Shown here in pieces: positions 22,883 through 35,300 of a DNA stretch of 64,000 nucleotides. The position numbers were made by a program, and so were the translations under genes. Below the pieces are notes generated by a model. It was not told the origin of the DNA. It did not search any database and saw only the letters and a program-made list of their open reading frames with translations. Source of the stretch: Rhizophagus irregularis (taxonomy: Eukaryota > Glomeromycota > Glomeromycetes > Glomerales > Glomeraceae); NCBI RefSeq assembly GCF_026210795.1, contig NC_089434.1, positions 62,001-126,000 on the forward strand. Direction: 5' to 3'. How positions within the stretch are numbered: the first letter of the stretch is position 1; each line of letters starts with the position of its first letter.

Positions 22883-25800
22883 CTACAAGTTAAATCTTCT
22901 ATTCAAAGGTATAATCGACAAATATTTTTGTTTTCCTACCATAATATTTCTAAATTTTGTAGCTCGACATAATATCCTATGAACCGCTAACAGGGAATCA
23001 CAATTTTCTTGAAAGTATTCAGCTTTCCATAATTCGGTATTTGATATTTCTGGCTCCATAAAACTATGTTTAAACCGAATACTAGAAGAAGGTGCAGGTT
23101 TATACCACTTGACATATGCTAGGAGGTGAGTTTTCGTTCCTTCTGGAAATCTAAGGGCATGCTCAAAATAATATTGGACTTCACCCGGATAAGTGTCAAC
23201 TGAATCATCATTAGCTGCTTTCCATTTTGCAAATATATTCGCATTTTTTTCATGGTGACCAGAAATCATAGATCCAAATATTTTGGCGCCAATTTGTAGT
23301 CTTGCATGCTAATTCATATGCAAATCCATAAATCCTAACACATCTTCTTTTTCCCTTTCATATAATATTGCATACCATTCACATAGAAATTCTCGCAACT
23401 CCAAAGGCATAACGACATTGATATATGATGGGTTAAGCATTTGGCCAGGTAATGGTTCAGTGCCATATATTTTGAAAATTATAGACGTATTATGTCTCAT
23501 GAATAGAAAATGCTGCAGTTTCTCCCTTTCTGCTGTGATTGCTAAACTTTCTACAGCTTTTTTTGGTACAAGAAGATGGAGAGATTCATCTAGAAGGCCA
23601 GATGTCCATTTACATGATAAGTGATAATCCACCAAAGTGTTTTTAAGAACAATTTTCATTAATTCAGGTTCTATTTATCGGTTACTATTAGAATATGATC
23701 CTAAATAACAGGAATTTTTTTAATAAAAGTACTAAAGACAATTGAAAGACACTGAAGTAAATTTACCTATATATCCATTAAGTCTTTCAAACGGGAAAAG
23801 CCAAAAACTATATATAGGACCATAATCACGACAGCAATCAGGGATATGAAGTGCAAGATGTATATTGCTTGTTATAAATTCTGGTCCATATATATATTCT
23901 ATAAGGTAGGCCATATCTTTTAACCTCTCTTGCGCCTCCTTCAAATCATTATCTGTAATAAATCTTGCTACTAAAAAATTACAAGCTCGAACAAAATGCC
24001 CTAAGATCTTTCTATCATTATCATCTAGCATATCCCATAATATAGATGTAGAATAAATCATAATAAAGGTCTTCCATTGATCAGCAGTTAAGTTAGAAAA
24101 CCCATCATTTCCGATTGCAATTTTTGGAGGAATTCTACCAATGTCAGAAGGTAAATCAATATTATCCATTCTGTTTTGTGCTACACGAAGTTGTTCTATA
24201 GTTAATTTTTTTGGTTTACAAAAATGGATTTGATTATCCATTTTGCAACACCGAGGAAAAGACAATGCATAGGATCCACTACAGCAAATCGTATAGGATC
24301 CATGTATGGTAGGCGAAGCACTTCAGTCCATCTTATACCATATACTTTAAAATGTGCTTCTCTGGAGGACTTTGAGTTACATTGCAACCATTCATGAGCA
24401 TATTGCCTATGTAATAAAAGATCTGCAGGCTTTGTTACCCATTCATTATAGTCTTGCATTCTTCTGTAATGAGTTTTTCTAAATTTCCCGCTATAAGTGG
24501 TATATTTGTCACATCTATAGCATTTCATTACTGCAGATCTATGACCAAATAACTTTCGTGTAGCTGGAGTATCAGACGATCCAACAATTAACGCAACTTT
24601 TTTTTCTAAACCATTGGAAAATTGGTGAGTTTTTGGTACTTTCCACCCCTTCCAAAGTTCTAATAACTCATCTACAATAGAAGCTAGATAATGATTAATG
24701 CGTTCCAACCCTGCCTCTTTTGGTCCTGGTAAGAAACCCAAATATATAATATTTTCAGGCTTATTCCTTTCTGACCTTAGAAGATTACAAATAGACGCAT
24801 AAATAGCGCCAGTACTATGCTGCGTGTAGGAGAATGGTTGGAACCAATCAAGATTAAGGAGAAGACCTAGATAGGTTGTGGCAGTCTCTGTTGTAAAAAA
24901 GGTACTACCATCAAATGGAAAATTTTTCCATACCTTACTATCGTAAATATCTGAATAGATATTATTTTTGTTTCTTTGAGTCCCTGATAATTTTAACATG
25001 TTCTCAAAATCTGGTCGTTGATATAAAATGCTCAATTGCTGACGAATGTTTGGCTTAAGATAAAGCATGCGAGGTACCGCAATTGTTGCATTTTTATTTT
25101 TTTTGAGAATGGAAAGTGGATTATTGCATTAGTGATTACGACTTGATATTGGATTATTTGAATATTCTTTATACGGGCAATTCATTATAGTAACTTTTCC
25201 TTCTTCCTTATATGCAATAATATCTTTAACATTATGCAATTTATGGCAATCGGTACATGCAGCTAATTGCATTTTCGGTTGAAAAATGTTTAACCATATT
25301 TTTGCCATATATAATAAGGTAGGAAAATTTTCAAATTGCAACTTATTAAAGCGCATAAGAATTATATGAAAAAATTTTATTAAGGATTTAAGTGCAATAT
25401 CAGGCAATCGAAATCTTTGTTGAAATTTAAATAGCCATATTATAATCTCAGTATTAATAGAATCACTTAAGCTTTCCACTATAAATGCTTCTTCATTGTC
25501 ATTGTCAATCTTAGGAGATGCGAAAAAATCTTCTACATCATCATTCTCCTCTCATTCATCCACATCATCATTCTCTTCCTCATCCATATTATCTACATCA
25601 TCATTCTCCTCTCCTTCATTCACATCATCATTCTCTTTCCCATCCATATTATTTACATCATCATTCTTCTCTCCCTCATTCACATCATCATTCTTTTCCT
25701 CATCCATATTATTTACATCATCATTCTCTTCCCCCTCATTTATATTATCTACATTATAATTCTCACCAAAATAATTGATTTCATCATTATTTTCATTAAT

Positions 25801-26262
25801 TGTAGATGCTGGAATACGAAAACATAAAGGTTTTGATGAAAATAATGTTATATTTTCTTCAATATATTGGAAAGAGGGACCAGGATGGGAAGAGTCCTGA
25901 TTCGAACTAGATGTACCGGAGTAATTATTTCTTTTTCGCTTTTTTGATATATTCAATTTTATTTCTGTATTTATATATGTATTATTAACAGATGATGTTT
26001 TTTTCTTTCTTATCATGATGGTATTTTCCTGATTTTTTCTAAAATCTTTTGATCTCGATTTTCACAAACTATCATCATACGTATGTTTCTCTTGAGTGCG
26101 AAAATCAACTTCTGCACCTTTGCAACGAGCACAATTGCAAATATACAAATACTTTTTTTTGGGCTTTATTAAATCAGCCACAAAGGTTTCAGAGGTTTCA
26201 ACTTTACGTTTTTTATTACTCTTTATTAATTCAGATACAGAGTTACATTTTTTATTACTCAT
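22883..26262 (-). pseudogene. Tnp2-like (CACTA/EnSpm) transposase, copy 2
   Basis: It starts MSNKKCNSVSELIKSNKKRK; the Cys motif ICNCARCKGAEVD corresponds to copy 1. It continues with acidic repeats (25552-25745), FRLPDIALKSLIKFFHIIL, DWFQPFSYTQHSTGAIYASI, LGFLPGPKEAGLERINHYL, CYRCDKYT, VVDPMHCLFLGVAKWIIK (about 24260), IPDCCRDYGPIYSFWLF, FERLNGYIG, one phase-1 intron (23766-23701), and a C-terminal EVQYYFEHALRF domain. It is better preserved than copy 1. Damage: a stop at 26065-26067 with frame change, TGA at 25552-25554, TAA at 25129-25131, a -1 frame change at an A7 run (24206-24212), TAA at 23675-23677 where copy 1 has Gln, and TAG at 23309-23311. X3 starts 313 bp away in the opposite direction. 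Confidence 0.85.
25552..25745. repeat. 60-bp coding repeat, acidic 20-residue units
   Basis: Three and a half units encode ENDDVNNMDEEENDDVNEGE-like blocks in transposase copy 2. The DNA is pyrimidine-rich on the plus strand (CATCATCATTCTC), so the plus-strand open frames here are shadows. Confidence 0.85.
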
Positions 26263-26575
26263 TTTTATTAAAATGTATAAAATATATTTTTTATTCTATC
26301 ACTTTTAATAGTTAGTAATCAAGACGTTCAGAAACGAGCTTTTATTAATCCTTATCATACAAAAGAATTGCACAAGAATTTTATGAGCGCGTTACTTTTA
26401 CCTGGTGAGAATTGTGCAAACGCGTTGCTAACTCTGAGCCTTGATCTGCATCCTGAAATTTCCAAAATCATTATAAATTTGCACACAATCAACTTTTCTT
26501 GCATTCTGAAATCTCTACTTTATATGGGATTTTTTTATTTTACAAAATAACAAAAAGATTTTATACTTCGTAACA
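26263..26575. promoter_or_regulatory. Shared 5' spacer between transposase copy 2 and X3
   Basis: 313 bp between two divergent ATG codons, short enough for a bidirectional promoter. I see no clear TATA pair or operator; AT-rich runs flank a segment with higher GC at about 26390-26460. Confidence 0.4.
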
Positions 26576-27765
26576 ATGAATAGTGATAATGTATCATCTA
26601 GTGATGAATCATCGTCATCATCCTCCTTCTCCTCCTCCTTCTTCTCCTTTTCTTCTTTTTCTTTTTTTTCTAAAAGTTCTTATAACATAATAAAAGCAAG
26701 TATTTAATTATTTTATATATTATTTCTGCTTTTATCCTATTTACATTTATCTATTATTTTACAGAAAGAAGTGTTTATTTGGAGCGACTTCAAGCTAAAA
26801 GACGTATACAGTATTAACTATGAGCTCACATGGGCTGAGCAAAAAGATAATATAATCACCAAGTTGCTTCCACCACTTTACAAACTTGTAAATAAAAAAT
26901 ATAAAGTCTCAAATAGTGATTTATTAAAGATGTTATATGGACGTTGGTGATCTCGCCATCACGTTAGTAATATTAGAAAGCAAGGAAAGCCCAAATAAAA
27001 CGTAACAAAAGAAGAGCAATGAAGAATTCAAGGATGCAAGATGTAAATTATTTAATTAACAGAAGCTATTAAATTTAGTTTTTTTTTTAAATTAATTATA
27101 TTGTGCTTTATAATTAACATTGTTAGAAAAAAAAGAATAATAAACGTGGCTAATTACCTAATACAAAACAAAGATAAGTACATTTGCCGATATCCTGAAA
27201 AGGATCTAGTTCAAATTTTAAAAGATTCAGGCTACCATTCCAAAGAATGGGAGAAAACTGACGAAGATGATGAAGATGATGAAAATGATGAAGAAGAAGT
27301 AGTCACAAAAAAAAATTTGATATATATTTATGAAAGATGTTGGACATCTCCTGCTGTATGTATATTTTATTATTTTTTATCAAAGTATAAACACTAATTT
27401 ATAGTTTAATTTCTTTATTTAAGCTTCAACGTTTATTACATGATCGTATTGATCCAATGGTAGAGTTATTAAGGAAAAAACCACCAAACTTAAAATGTAA
27501 AAGAGTTCTAGACAAAACAGAAATAGCTAGTGTGCCACCTGCTGGCGCACCAAGCTGGTGTTTGAATAGAAAAGCACTTGAAAAATTCAACCGTTTAACC
27601 AAAAATATCCCGGTTTATGATTATGATACTGATGAAAGCATTATTCAAGACAACAATGGTGCCGATGATGATGTTGATAATAATGTCGTAAATAACAAAA
27701 ATAACAACAAAAGGAAAAAAAAGAAAAATAAATCTAAATCAAAAAATAAAAAAGCAAAAAAATAA
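26576..27765 (+). pseudogene. Family X copy 3 (X3)
   Basis: Likely exons: 26576-about 26702 (MNSDNVSSSDESSSS, a Ser/Phe-rich low-complexity start), 26765-27042 (278 nt, from KEVFIWSDFKLKD, with the same exon borders as X1 and X2 but one base short), 27127-27355 (SGYHSKEWEKTDEDDEDD, the YHSPE-like box) and 27424-27765 (LQRLLHDRIDPMVELL, GAPSWCLNRKALEKF, acidic stretch, Lys/Asn-rich tail). The missing base and the stops following YGRW in the second exon show decay. MPKDLREALR is not visible. It is a diverged third copy of X1/X2, head to head with transposase copy 2. Function unknown. Confidence 0.6.
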
Positions 27766-29277
27766 ATTTTACAATTATTACACTTTTGCCTAAATAGGTT
27801 TATCGTAAAAAATACTAATCAGACTTTAATAAAAATCAGAATTCAAACATTTTCATTTAATTTTTTTAATAATTGATTGATTAAATTAAAAATATCATGG
27901 TTTGATAAAGCTATAGATTACAGTTTATTTTTTATTAATAAACAAGTTACGGTACTGATTACTTTATTACAGTAACAATTTAATTACGAATAAGGTATTT
28001 AATAAGATATCAAAAACTGATTAATAAAATTTTCTATATTAACATACGATAAATTAGATTAATGAGCTAAATACGATAATATTATTTTTTCAAAAAAATT
28101 AAAATGAAAATATACACAAATTTTTGTTTTTGGTATGTAAGTCAAATTAAATTACTATATGCTTAAATCATAACTCATAACCCAAAGTTGAGAATTAACC
28201 GGGTACCTTGCTTTAGATTTAGCGACACTTCCCAAGTCAGATGAGGTGCCACAGGTACGCTTTAAGAAAACTCGCTATGATAATAAGGATAAGTATATTT
28301 GAAAATATCATTTATGAATGAACATAGGATACGATGAATAATCTCAAATAGAAAAATAAAAAATAAAAAAATAAAATAAAATAAAAATAAAAATATAAAA
28401 AATAAAATAAAATAAAATAAATATTTTCAATTAGACAAAGCATCCTCGTTCCTTCCTGGAATTCTTATTTGACTAAATTATTATTGTTTGTAATTTGATC
28501 CATTTGAATCCACCATAAATTGCCAGACAGGGCGAACCCTTATTAGACAATTATAGCTTCATCACCAAATGGCTGCGATGTGTTTAATGATATGGCAACC
28601 TGTTTAATTCATTTTTAAATGAGCAAACGTGGCCATAAAACTCATTAAAAAGGTAGGCTACAGAGTGCAATGCAACCTACCTAACCTAATAAGTAGGTCT
28701 AAGGGTTAGGGAATAAAATATACCCTAAACCCACTCAGTTGGTATGGAAATAAAAGTTTACAAATAGAAGTTTTAGACTGTGCCTGATGACAAAATGGGT
28801 GAGGTGCAATCAGGACTTTTTCCTCTAATTCAGCCCGGAATTATAGAGGCAACATTGTTATCGTACAAAGCACATCGACGAAAACGTCTCTTAAAGAAAT
28901 TAATCAATAAAGAGTATACTTGGGCAATAGCTGATCTTTATCATCACCCTATAAACTCCAAAAGGACAGTGATCAGCACAGGTATTTTGGCTTACGTATT
29001 TCTTTAAGGATTAATTAAATTGAAAGATAGGATCCAAATTCAATATGACTGAATCGATCGCCTCCGGTTATCAAACTTCCATCAGAAGTGATCGCTAGAA
29101 TCAAAGATACCAATAATCACCCTTATCAGTAACGATCAAACTAAAGATGTTGGAGAAATAAAATCCGTCATTTATATGGAATTAGTTTGTATTACAATTT
29201 TATTACGATTTGGGTAAAAAAAATATCTCCTTAAAATTTATTTTTTTTCAGGTATCCTGGCTATATGGAAAGATTCC
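27766..29277. other. Gene-free region with one short unassigned ORF
   Basis: AT-rich, with an (AAATA)n run at 28345-28425. An open frame at 28780-29007 (75 aa, with AHRRKRLLKKLINKEYTWAI) has a plausible basic composition but no recognised family. Short TTAGGG/CCCTAA words near 28695-28735 are isolated. Confidence 0.4.
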
Positions 29278-29285
29278 TAATATGG

Positions 29286-29709
29286 AGGACCGTTAAAGCA
29301 GGGTAGAATCACGTGACTTTCGAAATTTTTCTTTTTTTTAAATAAAACTCTTTATTATATATAAAACCTTCCAAATAAACTTATACTAAGTGCATTTTGA
29401 CCTGTTCTGCAAGTTTACTTAGAGCACAAAATAAGGTTTAGAACACCGTTTTCGATTTATTCAACTTTTTCAATTTCGTTAAAATTGATCTATCCTTTTT
29501 TGGGTATGATCAGCAAAATTCGTTTGCTCATATGTAAAGTCAAAAACATTGTTCTTTTTCCACTTTTTCTCCCTAAGTAAACTTGTGGAGCAGGCCGAAA
29601 TACACTTATTTAACGATTTTTAAGTTTACTTTAATTTTAGTTTATAAAAAATTTATCAAATCATAATAATTTTAAATCACGTGATTCTACCCCGCTTTAA
29701 CGGGCCCCC
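29286..29709. mobile_element. hAT-type MITE with 8-bp target duplication (CACGTGA family)
   Basis: TAATATGG occurs on both sides (29278-29285 and 29710-29717). The termini are inverted: AGGACCGTTAAAGCAGGGTA then GAATCACGTGA on the left, against the complement ending CGGGCCCCC on the right. 424 bp, no ORF. The interior (CTGCAAGTTTACTTAG, TCATATGTAAAGTCAAAAAC, CAGGCCGAAATACACTTATT) recurs in the 56.94 kb element. The 8-bp duplication fits hAT elements. Confidence 0.85.
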
Positions 29710-29717
29710 TAATATGG

Positions 29718-30199
29718 TAATAGTACAATACACTTTATACGCCATTTTGCAAATTCAGTGTAATAGTTTACAAAGAAAAAAGGGGAACGTATTTATTTTT
29801 TTGCCATGAGAAATTTAATTACAATAAGTGGATTTCAGAAAATCGCGGTAATTTGAATAATTTGTATATGCTTTTGATAACAGGTTTGAAGTTTAGGTAT
29901 TCTCTGGCCGCACTCTTGTATTACTATGATCACTGAGAGTTGGCTTGCTTATATAATAATCTTATCATTCAATATTTTCTAAAAAAGTAAATAAACATCA
30001 TCTATTTATAAGTATTCATGATTTGGAAAAACTCCGTATGAAGTTGAATCAAGCATTCCATAGCAATTATCTTTTTTCGTACACTGTATTACATTTTTAC
30101 AAAGTATAAAGCGTACAAAGCCAATACCAAATAGGCAGAAATCAGTAGCTGTTTTCTATACTACGATAATATTAAATAAACACACAAATTTTTTTAAAG
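29718..30199. other. Intergenic, no gene seen
   Basis: AT-rich; I see no ORF or repeat that I can support. Confidence 0.4.
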
Positions 30200-30436
30200 A
30201 TTGTACAAATATCAGTGACCGATATATATTAGATAACGGATCGGTGACTAATAGTTTGGATATCAGACACTTGGTAATTTACATTTTTTTTAACCATATT
30301 TGAAATTTGCGCATTATGTGACAAATCGGGTACTCGATATGTTGTTAATATGTAAAAATGCCCGATATGTACCTAATTAGTCACCGATATATAGGTATCC
30401 GATATGTATGAGATAGATCGTTTTTTGACCTGTGAA
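30200..30436. mobile_element. Possible CCAATCGGT-family element, copy C
   Basis: Degenerate GTGACCGATATATATTAG / ATCGGTGACTAAT words in both orientations, ending TTTTTTGACCTGTG like copy B. It is flanked by a short similar word on each side (GCTGTTTTCTATA at about 30148, GCTGTTTTCTGTATA at about 30444). The boundaries are tentative. Confidence 0.4.
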
Positions 30437-33400
30437 TACATGGCTGTTTTCTGTATAGCAGCATTAGGAGGCGAAGTAAAGTCAGTTACAATAATCTCTT
30501 CAATAGGTCTTTAAAGAATTTGGTTAGTTTGAATAGATCTTGGATTTTAAGATGAACTGGATTGTGATTGATTAATATACATAAAACCTTGGATTGGAAT
30601 TGGAGTTGTCAAGTATTCTCTGATTTTGCTTTTAATATCTTTCTCAGGTTTATATTAAATTTCTTTCTATACATTATTACTTTCTGTACACAAACTAATT
30701 TTTTAATATACTAGTATAGGGTTTTTTACATTTACCATACAATGATATTCAAAAGTATTGCAAAACCTTTAGTATTAGTTTATAGAAGTTTTATAAATAT
30801 AAAATTTATTGTATTTCAGTGTAGTTAGAAAAGACTGCATGTTAAAGTCTCAAATATAAAAATTTTTTACAAGAATTTTCAATGATCAAAATTTCACAAA
30901 TCACGTTAGATAAGAGATTACTGGATTATCATATATATTAAAACTTATTTTTTTTTGCGATATATTGATAATACATGTAATTTTAAAATTTTTGAATTCA
31001 TTAATATATTTTAAAATAAATAAATATTTAAAAATAACTTTTGCGTTATAAAATTAAAAAAGTTTTTATATAAAAATAAAGTATTACATTTTGTATTAAT
31101 AAAAAAAAGATTTAAATGATATCAAATTGATTACATAATAATAAATCTTACAAGAGGAAAAGAGGACAGCTTTAACCCTATAATGACATAATATGTGTCA
31201 CTTTCCTTATTGTAAAAATTGGCAAATCTTACGCAAATAGTTCAAATAGTTAAATCTTACAACAGAAATAAGCTTTTTATATGTATCAAATTTATAAGCT
31301 TCATTTTTTTCACTTGAATATTTTGTTTGAAAAACATACTTTTATTTTTTTTCACTTGAATATTTTGTTTGGAAAACATACTTTTGAGATTGTTGCAAAT
31401 ATGATTTCAAAACTAGAAGGTCCAGAAGAATTAGAAAACCTGTATTTCAAAATACAAAGCATCCTTAAATCACATAATCTTGTTTAAAAGAATTTTACAA
31501 GCAGTGAATACTAATCTACGTTAACATATTCTTACTGTTTAGTAGTATTATTTAAGGATGACCAAGCCTTATTTATCTTATGTTTTAACTCTATTTTAAT
31601 GTTTGATATGTATTTAAGAAAAAAAGATTTGGAGATTTTTATTAAGATTGCAAGAACATATGTTACCAATATCCAATTAGCGGTATCTTATGAAAATGAT
31701 CAAATTGCACTCTTTGAAGTAAAATACAGTGAAACTATTAAAAATTTGGCATTTACATTATGTAAATTTGAAAAGAACTGTTGTGAACAATGCGGTAAGT
31801 TTTTCTTTACAGACTCAATCTATTTGAAATATTAGTACCCCTATAGTATTTCTTATATATAGATAATTCTTTAAATCTTGATCATTCAGACATCATATAT
31901 AAAGGTATTTCAAAAACTTGAGATAGACGTGATATTATTTGCAATTTCTGTATTCTTAACAATCTTTAGTTGTGGTATGGAAATGAGAAAAATATTTAAT
32001 AATGTACTGATGTGAACAGTGAACCTATTCATAATTTATTATTTATTCCGCATTCTGATAATAATGAGAAAAATAATTATAACTATTTTGACAACAAGAA
32101 ATTGATTAAAAATTAATTATTCTGGTAGGATTTGTTGAAAGAAAGAAAACATTTGAAATTTAATTCAATTTCGTTCAATTATGGCATGTGGGAAACTAAA
32201 TAAGTAAGATCAAAGGACAAATACATACAAAACTTTTATGGTCATATTCATCTTAACTTTAATGATATAGATTAGGAGAATTTAAAAACTAAGATTTCTG
32301 AGGATTTTAATTTTTCATCATTAACTATTTATTGTATAAGTTTGATGTTAATAGTTTGAAATTTTTCTCAGTCAAATAATTTTTTTAAAAACTGTCTTAA
32401 ATTAGAATGTTTCGGTTACAAATAGTCAAACCATAGTTGATGGTAGAAAATTTAATCAAACTTACAGGAAAGGTAGATAATATCATTATAGCTCTTTCTG
32501 TAACTAATAAAAAAATATCCACACTTATCGATTTGTTAACAAAAAAACATAGTGTATAATTTGCAAAGTTTTACCATTTTCACATATGATTTTTGCTTTT
32601 TCTTTTTTATCAGTTATATTTTTTTTATCTAACCTTTTCTCTGTACTTTAAAGGCTATTACATGTATATTCTATATGAAGAATACTTGAAAAAAAAAATA
32701 TCACATAATAATACATAGCAATATTAATATAAAGATTTCTTTATATCATCTCATATCATTAGTATATATTTTTTCTAACAAAATATACTTCAGTGAAAAT
32801 ATTTTGGATTTTAGGCTGCACATTAACTATATGTCTTTTATTAACTTTGTTTTCTATTATTATTTGTTCTTTACCTTGTTAGCAAGCAATTAATATGAAG
32901 TTAGTTTGGATTAGTCTTAGTTGATTTGGATTGATTTTACTTTAAATTTCACTTTTTATTTATAATTAGTGTATAGAATTTAATAAAGTTTAAAAATAAT
33001 ATACAGTTTCTCTTTACCATAAAAAAAAAAGAAATAATTTTAATTTTTGACTTTTAATTTCCATATGGGCCGATCCTTGGAATCTAATTTTTTTACACAA
33101 AAATAATTTTATTAAAGCAAATATAAATTATCATTTATATAAGAATAATAAATTTATACTAGATAATGCAAAAAAAAACTAATTAATTATATAATTTTTA
33201 TTTTTTTTTAATATAAGATATCATTAAAATTTAAAAGATCAAATATAACTCTCATGACAAAATCATTGATAATTCTTCGTAGAAATAAGCTATACAAATA
33301 AATTTACATTCATTTGAAAGAGAAAATCGAGATCTATCTAATGAATCTAAAATCAAGTGAATTGAATCACTAGTTGTTCAGTAATCATGTTCAGTATATT

Positions 33401-35039
33401 TATTGAATTTTATCTAAATTTGATCATTAATTACTTCACATGTAGTGATTCAATTTGAATGATCTTTGCTCCCTAAGGTGATGCCAACTTTTATCTTTAA
33501 AATAAATTTAAAATAATTCGTTTAATATATGTAGATGTTTAGGAATCATCAATTATATTATTAATATAAAATTTTATAAGTTTGATAAAATCTGATATAA
33601 AAAAATTTATTAAATACCTGTAGATGCAAGCTACACGAATGAAATTATATTCATTTGAAAGAGAAAATTGAGGTCTATCTAATAAGCCTAAAATCGAATG
33701 AATTGAATCACTGGATTGTGAATAATTACGTCTAATATATTTATTTTTAATTTTTAAATTTGATTTGACTTTGATCGTTAATTACGCCTCGTCCAGTGAT
33801 CCAATTTTCCTGATCTTTGATTCTTACGATTGAGCAAATTCTCAGCTTTCAAATGAATATAAAATGATGACGTTAGCATATCTCCGGGAATAATAATGCA
33901 CGATTTTGTCACCTGCATAAAGTCCGATCTGAAAATTTTATTTCTTACCAAAAAATGCTTTTATAAGAGAATCCCAAATTCTTTTACTTTATTTAAAAGA
34001 TTTTATTTGCCATTTAAGGATTTTAGTAGAATAAATCTAATAAAATAATTTTAAAAGATAAAAAACAAATATATAATTAGTTATTTTGAAAAAAAAGAAT
34101 ATCTTATTATTCATTTTACAACTATTTTACATCATAATTATTTTTTATTTGCATGTATTTTTTACAAAGAAAAAACAATAAATTAAAGCTAAAAATTATG
34201 AAAAAATATGTCTTATCTATGTATATAAAATATTAAGTTTTTTCTTTTACTTACCACTTAAAAATAACTGCTATATTTGCTTATAAACTTTTTTGTCATA
34301 TTTAATAAAAGTGAATAGAAAAATGATGGAAAAGTAATGGGCAGTGATGGGGAAAAAGAAGTGGTTATTACCATTATTTTTGAATATTGATTAAAAAATT
34401 TTTTTTATTTTTTATTAAATCTGAGTTACGTAAATATGTAACACATATTTAATTTAGATTTGTGTAATGTTAATTTTGCTAAAATATTAAATTTTTATAA
34501 AAATCTTAATTTAGACTAATTCCAAAAATTGGCATATATGCAATTTATATATAATATTGACCTTATTTCTTTTGTGTTTAGTGCCTAATTTGCAATAGTT
34601 CATGTCAATTTTGAATCTCCTGATAAACTGAATTAACATCTAATCAGTTTTTAACTATAATAATAGCATTGTTGATCCTGCAGGCAGTCAATATAATAAA
34701 ACAGGAAAAACAGAAAAAAAGTAATGATATTACTTCTATTTCATGAGAAACTATGTTATTATTTATTGAATCATATAATTGTACTTATCATGAATTATCT
34801 AAGACGTTTTTTTTTTACATACAATATATAAGAAAATATTTCTAAATCTGATAATATGATGAAGACTTGTTAAAATTATAATCATGAATCTTATAAAAAA
34901 CTATTAGTGCAATACAGATTTACTGATGTTATTAATTTGAATAAATTTTTTTGAGGCTTCATCTACTTATATTAAGACAGACAACATACATTTAAATCTT
35001 TTATTATAATCAAGAAATTAACTTTTATGAAAAAAATAA
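30437..35039. other. Gene-poor 4.6 kb region
   Basis: Very AT-rich. Two short frames may be remnants: ISKLEGPEELENLYFKIQ (31402-31487) and the frame at 31599-31835 with LEIFIKIARTYVTNIQLAVS and a CCEQCG motif directly before a donor. Neither is recognised. At 31290-31385 TTTTCACTTGAATATTTTGT occurs twice in tandem. Confidence 0.4.
33295..33850. repeat. Diverged direct repeat, two copies about 350 bp apart
   Basis: Both copies hold CATTCATTTGAAAGAGAAAA, GGTCTATCTAAT (or a variant), TGAATTGAATCACT and, further on, GATCTTTG. Inside each, a word and its complement around ATCACTRGT/CCAGTGAT allow a hairpin, so these may be old foldback elements. Confidence 0.55.
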
Positions 35040-35300
35040 AATAAGAATGTACTTACAAATGACTTTTATATATTTTTCAATTGCTTTTTTGCATTCTGAT
35101 GTCATTTTAACACTAGCTATGTACAACCATTTAAGAGTAACATCTTGTGTTGACCATTTCATTTTGTGAACTTTTGCATTCTACCTTAGTTTATAACCAC
35201 TAATTGCAGTTAGTTTGTTAAATGTGATCCCTCCCAAAAATTCAGATGCTCTTTCAATTCTAATATGCACATTTCGATTGATGCTCCTGTCCATTAACTT
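35040..35300 (-). pseudogene. Unassigned coding remnant
   Basis: From an ATG near 35293 a frame of about 80 codons (MDRSINRNVHIRIERASEF, WSTQDVTLKWLYIAS, CKKAIEKYIKVIC) is broken by one TAG and ends at a donor-like TTTGTAAGTAC. Amino-acid composition looks like a real protein, but I do not know the family. It could be a downstream part of the SAM/Crinkler-like locus on the same strand. Confidence 0.35.

Noticed and set aside
22878-22890. TACTACAAG resembling a plant CACTA terminus at the end of transposase copy 2
   Set aside because: No inverse partner after X3 (27.8-28.5 kb) and nothing similar at copy 1.
25496-25778. Plus-strand open frames rich in Ser/His/Pro
   Set aside because: Shadow of the acidic repeats of transposase copy 2.
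28690-28735. Telomere-like TTAGGG and CCCTAA words
   Set aside because: Only isolated copies; no tandem array.
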